NCBI GenBank assembly: GCA_024699355.1
Contig: JAILPR010000001.1
Span: forward strand, 1 to 32,870
Length of the DNA: 32,870 nt
Origin: Lachnospiraceae bacterium
Lineage (GTDB): Bacteria; Bacillota; Clostridia; Lachnospirales; Lachnospiraceae
Reading direction: 5' to 3'
Shown here: positions 22,484 through 30,413 of the stretch, in pieces
Layout: each line of letters begins with the position of its first letter
How positions within the stretch are numbered: position 1 is the stretch's first letter
Made by a program: the position numbers and the translations under genes
Notes under the pieces: generated by a model
What the model was told of the DNA's origin: nothing
The model's database searches: none
What the model saw: only the letters and a program-made list of their open reading frames with translations

Positions 22484-24154
22484 TTATTCGCCTGTCGGCT
22501 CGTTTGCCGGATTCTCCAAGTCGTTCATGGAAACACCCTTTTCAGCCATTGCTTTCTCAAGGTTATCCATAATGTTCTGCTGATGGTCCGCAGCCCACTC
22601 ATCAAGAGAGATTTCGCCGGTCAGATACTGATAACTGTAATCGTAGAAGTTACGGAAGGTCTCCGCGCTCTCACCGATACCTCTTGCCAGAGTATTGTTG
22701 AAGCCCTTCTGTGCGTTACCGATAAAGGTTAATCCTGCAAATGCATTCTGGATCTCTTCCGGATATTCCACACCGTATACAAGGCTGGCACCTGACGGGC
22801 ATGCACCTGCTGCGATCGCCGCATTCAGATATACGGACATTCCTTCTTCGGATGAATAGTACATTAAGAAATCAACTACCTGATCATTGTGTGCCTGATC
22901 TTTGGATACACATCCAAGGAAGCCGTTTGCAACCTCGATGGTTCTTGCTTTTGCTTCGATGCCTTCGCCTTCCATGGACGGCATGTTAAAGGTTCCCAGT
23001 GTAAACGCCTTCATATCGGAGATTGCATTACCTGCGCTATCCTTAACTTCTTCACCTGCCTCCAGTGCCTTCATATCATTCATAAACTGAGTGATACCCC
23101 AGCCACCGTTTACCATCATCGCAGCCTTGCCCTGATAGAACAGAGCCTTTGCGCCGTCGGCATCGGTACCGAACATTGCATCGTTACCCGCATATTTCGG
23201 GAATACTTCCGCGAAGCTTTCCCATACGGTCTTCATACCTTCGGAATCACCTGCATAGGTGCCATCCTTGATGGCTGCAAATGCTCTTACCGGGTTCTGT
23301 GTAACTTTATCGGAATCATCATTGAAGCAGTCTGTCGGATCATACTCAAAGTATCCGTCAATATCCGGATCATAGCAATAGTCACCCGGCTGAGCCTTGA
23401 TCACTTCGATCATGGAACGAGTGGTCTGATCTGCGTAAATCTGTGCAAGCCAGCCCATGGTGCCTGCATAGAAGCTGTTGTAATCACCGGGCATTGCGAT
23501 CGGCTGATAACCTGCTGCCTCGATCTTTTCACAGGCATCTACCAGTTCGCTCCAGGTTGTCGGTGCGCTGATGCCTACTTCATCAAAGATATCCTGATTG
23601 TACAGCCACAGTACCTGTACGGAGTCAAGGCTAAGTGCATCAAAGGAATTGTCTACCATGTTGATGACCTGCTTGCCATACTCGAACTGCTCTTTCCATG
23701 TACCATCGGAATACGGGCTGTCATTATCGATATAGTCATTGTAGTTAATGGATTTACCGGTCTTTGCATCACCTGCCAGGTTGATGTTGACGATATCTAC
23801 GGATGTCGTATCTGTGGATGCAAATACGTTCTGTACCCACTGATCATAACCATCTGTTGCCTTCAGATCCAAAACGATCTTCACATTGGGATTGAGTTCT
23901 TCATAAGCAGCAGCAACTGCTTCCCAGCCTTCCTCCACACCGGTACCGGTCTGGATGCTGACGGTGATTGTACACTCTTCCGAGTCAGCTGCAGCGGCGG
24001 TTTCTGCACTTGTCTCGGCAGCTGCTGTTGTCTCAGCTGTTGTTCCCCCGGTTGTCGCTGTATCCGCTGCCGGTGTTTCGCTTCCGCAGCCGGCCAGAGA
24101 TGCAGCCATCATGGCTGCCGTCAAAGACATTGCCACAACTTTTCTCCATTTCAT
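22484..24154 (-). CDS. Lipoprotein sugar-binding protein of a CUT1 ABC transporter
   Basis: A 556-residue extracellular solute-binding protein. The signal peptide MKWRKVVAMSLTAAMMAASL ends in the lipobox LAGC, so the mature protein is anchored by a lipidated cysteine. A threonine/alanine/glutamate-rich linker of about 35 residues follows. The family-1 binding fold then starts near TITVSIQTGTGVEEGWEAVA, with later stretches such as GKAAMMVNGGWGI. It is longer than the usual 420-450 residues, with extra sequence around CYDPDIDGYFEYDPTDCFND, which may adapt it to a large oligosaccharide. AAAGGAGG precedes the ATG. It is the first gene of the operon and is preceded by an operator matching one at the lacI promoter. 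Rhamnose-containing oligosaccharides are the likely ligand, from gene context. Confidence 0.93.
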   Translation of the reverse strand: MKWRKVVAMSLTAAMMAASLAGCGSETPAADTATTGGTTAETTAAAETSAETAAAADSEECTITVSIQTGTGVEEGWEAVAAAYEELNPNVKIVLDLKATDGYDQWVQNVFASTDTTSVDIVNINLAGDAKTGKSINYNDYIDNDSPYSDGTWKEQFEYGKQVINMVDNSFDALSLDSVQVLWLYNQDIFDEVGISAPTTWSELVDACEKIEAAGYQPIAMPGDYNSFYAGTMGWLAQIYADQTTRSMIEVIKAQPGDYCYDPDIDGYFEYDPTDCFNDDSDKVTQNPVRAFAAIKDGTYAGDSEGMKTVWESFAEVFPKYAGNDAMFGTDADGAKALFYQGKAAMMVNGGWGITQFMNDMKALEAGEEVKDSAGNAISDMKAFTLGTFNMPSMEGEGIEAKARTIEVANGFLGCVSKDQAHNDQVVDFLMYYSSEEGMSVYLNAAIAAGACPSGASLVYGVEYPEEIQNAFAGLTFIGNAQKGFNNTLARGIGESAETFRNFYDYSYQYLTGEISLDEWAADHQQNIMDNLEKAMAEKGVSMNDLENPANEPTGE

Positions 24155-24188
24155 AATGTTTCCTCCTTTTGCTATACAAGTGTTTTAT

Positions 24189-24213
24189 ATTATTTCCGTG
24201 ATCGGAAAATAAT
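24189..24213. promoter_or_regulatory. Long imperfect inverted repeat in the leader of the transporter operon
   Basis: ATTATTTCCG (24189-24198) and CGGAAAATAAT (24203-24213) are inverted copies around TGAT, with one extra A. It lies between the LacI-type operator and the ribosome binding site of the binding-protein gene. It does not match a cre consensus. A second regulator site or a leader hairpin are both possible. Confidence 0.45.
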
Positions 24214-24236
24214 AACAGATTGATTACAATGTTTGG

Positions 24237-24248
24237 TTACTCGCGTAA
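24237..24248. promoter_or_regulatory. LacI-type operator of the transporter-rhamnosidase operon
   Basis: TTACTCGCGTAA is a dyad with the central CG typical of LacI-family sites, and it extends to GTTAC-TCGC-GTAAC (24236-24249). A second site at the lacI promoter (25374-25385) matches it at 11 of 12 positions when read on the opposite strand. A weak -10 candidate, TGTAAT (24228-24223, minus strand), lies just downstream, so repressor bound here would block the promoter. Confidence 0.7.
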
Positions 24249-24264
24249 CTAAACGGTGATTTTT

Positions 24265-24283
24265 TTGCCCGTAATACGGGCAA
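24265..24283. promoter_or_regulatory. 19-bp perfect palindrome upstream of the transporter promoter
   Basis: TTGCCCGTA-A-TACGGGCAA is a perfect inverted repeat with a single central base. It lies about 16 bp upstream of the LacI-type operator. The T-run is on the 5' side in the plus strand and becomes an A-run 3' in the minus strand, so it is not a terminator in either direction. It could be an activator site or the 3' structure of the lacI transcript. Confidence 0.4.
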
Positions 24284-24351
24284 GGAATCGATCCACTGTC
24301 AGGATCGTGCGTGATGAGATTGTGTTTGTTGCAAAGCTGTCATGCCCGCAT

Positions 24352-25335
24352 TTAGTTCTGTTTGGTCGTTACCTTCCTTACACTCTCCCGTTCGATATAC
24401 TTTGACGGGATGACCTTCTTCTCCAGCGGTTTTCCTTTGATCTCGCAAAACAGGTTATGCATCATGCTTCGTCCGAGTGTAAATACCTGCGCATCGATCG
24501 TGGATAAGCTGGGCGTGTAATATTTTGAAGCCTGAGAATTATCACAGCCGATCACCGAAATATCTTCCGGTACGCGATAGCCGTTTTTCTGAAGTTCTCT
24601 GATCGCGCCGATCGCCATCAGATCGTTGACCGCCATCAGTGCCGTCGGGATACTGCCTTGTGAGAGAAGTCGTTGTACCGCTTCGATCCCGGCCTCCTCA
24701 TCTGTTGACTGCCTGTCATTGGCATCTACGATCAGCTTTGGATCGATCCTGATCCCTTCTGCCTTGCATGCTGCACGGAATCCGTCCCAACGGGGATGTG
24801 AACCGTCCTCGGCAAGTTTCAGACCGCTTAGAAAAGCGATCTTCATATGTCCGAGCCGATGCAGTGATGCAACCGCTTCCCGAATTCCCAGGCTGTAATT
24901 CACTTCGACACGCAGATCCTCCTGACTCATACATGCCTTTTGTTTCATCAGCGCCTGGATTTCTCCGGCCCGTACGGTCGCCAAGATCACGCCGTCCAAA
25001 CCTCGCGATGCAATCCCCAGAGTATCTGTCTGATTCGTAAAATCACTCAGGATGATGGATACGATATAGCCGTATTCCCCGGCCATGGACTGTGCACCCT
25101 CAAGCATCTCGGTATAATAACCGTTCTTGAGATTATCAACCATAATGGCGACATGTCTCGTCTCCTTGGTTGCCAATCCTCTGGCAATCATGTTGGGATG
25201 GTAATCCAGCGTCCTGATGGCATCCTCTACCCGTTGTTTTACTTCCTCAGATACAAACTTTGTTCCGTTTACAACATTCGAGACAGTGGCGACAGAGACT
25301 CCTGCGTAAGCAGCCACTTCTTTTCGTGTTGCCAT
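24352..25335 (-). CDS. LacI-family transcriptional regulator
   Basis: A 327-residue repressor. Residues 1-50 hold the LacI helix-turn-helix and hinge (KEVAAYAGVSVATVSNVVNG), followed by a periplasmic-binding-protein-like sensor domain (VAIMVDNLKNGYYTEMLEGA, LGHMKIAFLSG, TALMAVNDLMAIGAI, VIGCDNSQASKYYTPSLSTI). Between GVILAT and LGHMKI it is some 15 residues shorter than typical LacI proteins, lacking the usual PVVxID strand, so an in-frame deletion is possible. GGAGGT precedes the ATG. The gene lies directly upstream of the transporter-rhamnosidase operon on the same strand. Matching operators at both promoters suggest it controls itself and that operon. The effector is probably an oligosaccharide or released sugar (inference). 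Confidence 0.92.
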   Translation of the reverse strand: MATRKEVAAYAGVSVATVSNVVNGTKFVSEEVKQRVEDAIRTLDYHPNMIARGLATKETRHVAIMVDNLKNGYYTEMLEGAQSMAGEYGYIVSIILSDFTNQTDTLGIASRGLDGVILATVRAGEIQALMKQKACMSQEDLRVEVNYSLGIREAVASLHRLGHMKIAFLSGLKLAEDGSHPRWDGFRAACKAEGIRIDPKLIVDANDRQSTDEEAGIEAVQRLLSQGSIPTALMAVNDLMAIGAIRELQKNGYRVPEDISVIGCDNSQASKYYTPSLSTIDAQVFTLGRSMMHNLFCEIKGKPLEKKVIPSKYIERESVRKVTTKQN

Positions 25336-25373
25336 CTCTTTACCTCCATCTGAACTGTACTTTCGGTTTTCAT

Positions 25374-25422
25374 TTACCCGAGTAACTAATTAAAAATTAA
25401 CATCATTCTCCAGGCATGTCAA
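25374..25422 (-). promoter_or_regulatory. lacI promoter with overlapping operator
   Basis: On the minus strand, TTGACA (25422-25417) and TAATTT (25399-25394) are 17 bp apart. The operator TTACTCGGGTAA (25385-25374) begins about nine bases after the -10 element, over the expected transcription start. This arrangement fits autorepression. Confidence 0.65.
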
Positions 25423-25514
25423 CGGATTTTGTAACTATTTCACATTTGGATTTTTATACAGAATTTTTTTTGTGCATTTTTACCAAGAGTCAAAACGCCC
25501 GATTTCGAGGGAGC

Positions 25515-25547
25515 AAAAAAAGACGGAGGTGCCAGATCGCACCTCCG
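25515..25547 (-). terminator. Terminator of the GH51 operon
   Basis: On the minus strand, CGGAGGTGC (25547-25539) and GCACCTCCG (25532-25524) form a perfect 9-bp stem with a 6-base loop, followed by a T-rich run with seven consecutive Ts (25521-25515). It lies 30 bp after the GH51 stop codon and before the lacI promoter. Confidence 0.9.
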
Positions 25548-25576
25548 CACAGTTTATTTCTGTGAAATTTTTTCGG

Positions 25577-27094
<1,518 letters not shown>

Positions 27095-27113
27095 TTACCC
27101 CACTTTTCCCAAC

Positions 27114-28634
27114 TTATTTCTGTAATCTGATGCTGACGATACTGCAGGCCGGCATGGTCACGCGGATGCCGTTTTCGCTCTTCTGATAAGCGCTGAACGT
27201 CTCTTCTTTGACCACATCCGGGTTCTCAAAGGTATTGTGATCCGCCATCCTGCCGGTGACGATGCTCGCTTCGCAAACCTGATAAGCTGCGCCGTCTTTG
27301 GTAAGGTTGATCTCGATCTCTTCCGCCGCTTCCAGCGAATTGTTGGTCAGCGTCACGGTGATCACACCGTTTTCGTCTTCGGATACGGATTCAAAAATCT
27401 TCGGCAGTTCATTTTTACCGCTGCCGACGGTACCATTCTCCAGCAGATCGCTCTGCAGCAGCATCGCACCCTGGTGTGCCGCATACATCTTGAAGATGTA
27501 GTAGGTCGGTGTCTTGATCATCTGTGCACCGTCCGTCAGCATTACGGACTGCAGTACATTAATGAGCTGTGCAATGTTTGCCATCTTCACGCGATCGGAA
27601 TGCTTGTTGAAGATATTCAGGTTCATACCTGCAACCAGCGCATCACGCATGGTATTCTGCTGATATAAGAATCCCGGATTGGTGCCCGGCTCGACATCGG
27701 TCCAGATACCCCACTCATCGACCATCATGCCGATCTTCTTATCCGGATCGTACTGATCCATGATGTGACCGTGTCTGCTCACCAGTTCTTCCATATAGTA
27801 GCTGCGCTTCAACGTCTGGTAGAAGATCTCTTCCGTAAACTTCGTGGCAGATCCTTTGACATTCCAATCTCCCTCGGTCTCCGGCAGCGTATAGTAATGC
27901 AGCGACAGACCATCCATAAAGCCGTGCAGATGTGCAGGTGCATGATCAAAGCAGGTATCCAGTACGGTTTTCGTCCAATGATAATCATCCACATTGGCAC
28001 CGCAGCAGATCTTTTGGATCGGCTGATTCCCGCTGTAATTACGGACATAGGTCTGATATCTGCGATATTCATCCGCATAGTACTGCGGACGCATATTACC
28101 GCCGCATCCCCAGTTTTCATTGCCGACACCGAGATAATCGATCGTCCACGGCTCCTCATGGCCGTTTGCCTTACGCAGTTCTGCCATCGGAGAGACACCG
28201 TTAAAGGTAATGTACTCAACCCACTCGCTCATCTCTCTGACCGTGCCGGAGCCGAGGTTGGCATTGACATAAGTCTTACAGCCAAGCTGTTTACACAGTT
28301 CGAAGAATTCGTGGGTACCGAAGCTGTTATCTTCTACGACACCGCCCCAATGGGTGTTGATCATTTTCTTACGTTTCTCTTTCGGTCCGATGCCGTCCAT
28401 CCAGTGGTACTCATCGGCAAAGCAACCGCCCGGCCAGCGCAGTACCGGGATTTTCATCTCTTTCAGCGCCGTCACCACATCGGTACGCATCCCGTTGACA
28501 TTCGGGATCTCCGAGTGTTCTCCGACATACAGGCCCTCATAAATGCATCTTCCGAGATGCTCGGAGAAGTGACCGTAAATTTCCGGATTGATCTTGCTGA
28601 CTTTCTTCTCGTTGTTAATGACAAGTTTCGCCAT
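27114..28634 (-). CDS. Alpha-L-arabinofuranosidase, family GH51 (copy 1)
   Basis: A 506-residue cytosolic GH51 enzyme and the first gene of a two-gene arabinofuranosidase operon. It begins KINPEIYGHFSEHLGRCIYE and has LRWPGGCFADEYHWMDGIGP. The acid/base glutamate is in YLGVGNENWGCGG near residue 173 and the nucleophile in MVDEWGIW near 307. The GNENWGCGG form is typical of the GH51 subgroup acting intracellularly on short arabino-oligosaccharides (from memory of the family). GGAGG lies nine bases before the ATG, and a promoter (TAGACA/TAAAAT) lies at 28698-28726. No LacI-type operator like the ones near 24240 was found at this promoter, so it may be under different control. Confidence 0.95.
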   Translation of the reverse strand: MAKLVINNEKKVSKINPEIYGHFSEHLGRCIYEGLYVGEHSEIPNVNGMRTDVVTALKEMKIPVLRWPGGCFADEYHWMDGIGPKEKRKKMINTHWGGVVEDNSFGTHEFFELCKQLGCKTYVNANLGSGTVREMSEWVEYITFNGVSPMAELRKANGHEEPWTIDYLGVGNENWGCGGNMRPQYYADEYRRYQTYVRNYSGNQPIQKICCGANVDDYHWTKTVLDTCFDHAPAHLHGFMDGLSLHYYTLPETEGDWNVKGSATKFTEEIFYQTLKRSYYMEELVSRHGHIMDQYDPDKKIGMMVDEWGIWTDVEPGTNPGFLYQQNTMRDALVAGMNLNIFNKHSDRVKMANIAQLINVLQSVMLTDGAQMIKTPTYYIFKMYAAHQGAMLLQSDLLENGTVGSGKNELPKIFESVSEDENGVITVTLTNNSLEAAEEIEINLTKDGAAYQVCEASIVTGRMADHNTFENPDVVKEETFSAYQKSENGIRVTMPACSIVSIRLQK

Positions 28635-28697
28635 TCCCTTGTTCCTCCAATACCTGAATTATTCGAATTTAATTTTAGTTTTTTCAAAAGTATTTTA

Positions 28698-28726
28698 ATT
28701 TTAGCAACTTTATCAGGCATTGTCTA
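28698..28726 (-). promoter_or_regulatory. Promoter of the GH51 operon
   Basis: On the minus strand, TAGACA (28726-28721) and TAAAAT (28703-28698) are separated by 17 bp. The leader to the ATG at 28634 is about 57 bases. The direct repeat TTTAATTTTAG occurs at 28668-28678 and 28694-28704, the latter overlapping the -10 element; its meaning is unclear. Confidence 0.6.
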
Positions 28727-28804
28727 CACTCTTCAAGTTTCATTTCAGCAAAATCTAAAGTACTTTTTTTGTGCAAATTTCCAACATTGATTGCGCACAA
28801 AATA

Positions 28805-28845
28805 ACCCTCCTTACCGGTGATCCGGTAAAGAGGGTCGTTTTTTT
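28805..28845. terminator. Terminator after the HD-GYP gene, possibly bidirectional
   Basis: ACCCTC-TTACCGG and CCGGTAA-GAGGGT pair over 13 positions with one internal mismatch and a 4-base loop (28805-28836). On the plus strand a TTTTTTT run follows (28839-28845). On the minus strand the stem is followed by TATTTTG. The gene that needs it is the minus-strand HD-GYP gene ending at 28887. Confidence 0.75.
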
Positions 28846-28856
28846 CCGTTTTGAAT

Positions 28857-28909
28857 TTTGATATCGGTCGATCGTTTCCTGATCCTTTAATATCGATCGA
28901 TCGTTTCCT
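28857..28909. repeat. Direct repeat straddling the HD-GYP stop codon
   Basis: Two 24-bp copies, 28857-28880 and 28886-28909, differ at two positions and are offset by 29 bp. The upstream copy encodes the final residues ETIDRY and the stop codon; the second lies in the 3' untranslated region. Because 29 is not a multiple of three, a read-through product would not repeat in the same frame. Confidence 0.75.
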
Positions 28910-30362
28910 CCGCCGGCGAGAATTTCCCGAGGATGAGTGCCAGTCGTTCTCTGATATAGACTTCGTTGACCGGCTTTAAGATATAATCGGCTGCGCCGAG
29001 TTCCTTGCATCGCATCACGATCCCTTTGTCCGCAAGTCCCGTCAGGAAGATGATCGGCACAGAGGAGTTCATTTTCTCTCTGATGTATTTGGCGGTTTCG
29101 ATCCCGTTCATCTCCGGCATCTGGATGTCTAAAATAATGGCATCCGGCATGCCCGAGAGCGTGATATAATCCAGTGCCTTCAGACCGCTTCTGGCGCTGG
29201 CCACCGCATAATCCGGTGACAGGATCCGCTCCAGATAAGCCAGGATCGTCGCGGAATCATCCACCACGAGCACACGGCGCATCTCCAGGGATTTCTGCTC
29301 GATGATCTGTTCGGAGATCTTTTCCACTTCATCCGCAAAATCTCCCGGTGCCATCGACTCGGATAAGATCACCACGTTCTGATAGCGCGGATCGGTAAAG
29401 AGGTTGACATCTTCGCCTTCCGGGATCAGACGGATGATCGGACGCATCGGCAGGTCGGTATTGCGTACCACCATGCCCTGCTCGCCGTTGGAAAGCGATA
29501 CTTCCATACCGGGCATATAGGCAGGCATGCCGCGCATCATCGCGGATACCACATCCCGGTCAAACAAAATACTGCTGCCGCCCATGATGTATTCCATAGC
29601 ATCCGCAGTACTGTACGGATCTTTATACGGACGCTTACTGGTCAGGGCATCATAAACATCGGCCGCATGAATGATCTTTGCGATCCACGGGATATGCTCT
29701 CCCTCAAGACCGTCCGGATAACCGGTACCGTTCTCATTTTCATGATGGTGCAGCACACCCTGACGGACTGCGGAATTGACCATGACATTATCTGCCAGGA
29801 TATCATAGGAGTAACGCGAATGCTCTTTGATCATGCGGTACTCCTCTTCCGTCAGTTTCGCCGGCTTATTGAGGATTTCCGTCGGGATCAGCATCTTGCC
29901 CAGATCATGGCAGATCGCTGCCAGCGTGACACTCTCAATGTCCTGCTGCTTTAACTCCATTTCCTTGGCAATGACACAGGCATAGACCGCGACATTGACC
30001 GAATGGTGATACGTATAATCATCATACGCACGAAGGTCCAACAGTTCCGGATTTAACTGCTTGTTCGCCAGGATCTCTGCCACGATCCGCTTGGAGATAT
30101 CCATCAGGCGGGCCAGATCACGATCTTTGACCGCATCGATACCTTCGTTAAAGAGTTCCGGCGTGATCATCTCATCGATCTCGATGTCTTTGGAAAACTC
30201 ATCATCGATGTAGGCGCCAAGATACCCGCGTCCCTGCAGTCTCAAAATATGGCTCAGCGTCAACGGGATCCCTCTGACAAGGAGCACCGAATCCGCCGAA
30301 TTATAAATACTTCTTCCCAGGACCATGCCCGGTTCCAGTTTGTCTACGGGTACAAATCTCAT
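28887..30362 (-). CDS. HD-GYP phosphodiesterase with C-terminal receiver domain
   Basis: A 491-residue soluble signalling protein. An N-terminal region (1-95, MRFVPVDKLEPGMVLGRSIY) resembles the domain that often precedes HD-GYP modules. The HD-GYP domain holds AICHDLGKML near residue 150, HHHENENGTGYPDGL and HAADVYDALTSKRPY, all normal for c-di-GMP phosphodiesterases. A receiver domain occupies about 365-485: VLVVDDSA, the phospho-acceptor in ILDIQMPEMNG, FLTG and LKPVN. Known REC-HD-GYP proteins usually carry the receiver first; here it is last. No partner histidine kinase is nearby. It follows the alpha-galactosidase gene by 51 bp with no clear terminator between them. Two near-identical 24-bp repeats sit at its 3' end. 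Confidence 0.92.
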   Translation of the reverse strand: MRFVPVDKLEPGMVLGRSIYNSADSVLLVRGIPLTLSHILRLQGRGYLGAYIDDEFSKDIEIDEMITPELFNEGIDAVKDRDLARLMDISKRIVAEILANKQLNPELLDLRAYDDYTYHHSVNVAVYACVIAKEMELKQQDIESVTLAAICHDLGKMLIPTEILNKPAKLTEEEYRMIKEHSRYSYDILADNVMVNSAVRQGVLHHHENENGTGYPDGLEGEHIPWIAKIIHAADVYDALTSKRPYKDPYSTADAMEYIMGGSSILFDRDVVSAMMRGMPAYMPGMEVSLSNGEQGMVVRNTDLPMRPIIRLIPEGEDVNLFTDPRYQNVVILSESMAPGDFADEVEKISEQIIEQKSLEMRRVLVVDDSATILAYLERILSPDYAVASARSGLKALDYITLSGMPDAIILDIQMPEMNGIETAKYIREKMNSSVPIIFLTGLADKGIVMRCKELGAADYILKPVNEVYIRERLALILGKFSPAEETIDRY

Positions 30363-30413
30363 CTCATCTTCCTCACTCCACCATTATAAGAAACCGGCAG
30401 GAGAATCGCAATA

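Noticed and set aside
22889..24223. Long plus-strand open frame of 444 codons opposite the binding-protein gene
   Set aside because: It is antisense to a complete lipoprotein gene with a signal peptide and ribosome binding site. Its product is cysteine- and isoleucine-rich with no recognisable domain, as expected for a shadow frame.
24265..24283. Terminator for lacI
   Set aside because: The palindrome is perfect but is followed by As, not Ts, on the minus strand, and the T-run precedes it on the plus strand.
27765..28790. Plus-strand open frame of 341 codons opposite the first GH51 gene
   Set aside because: It covers the catalytic region of a clear GH51 enzyme on the other strand and extends over that operon's promoter.
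28635..28886. Riboswitch or small RNA in the 250-bp gap before the GH51 operon
   Set aside because: The gap is accounted for by a promoter, a short AT-rich leader and the terminator of the upstream gene. No conserved riboswitch structure was recognised.
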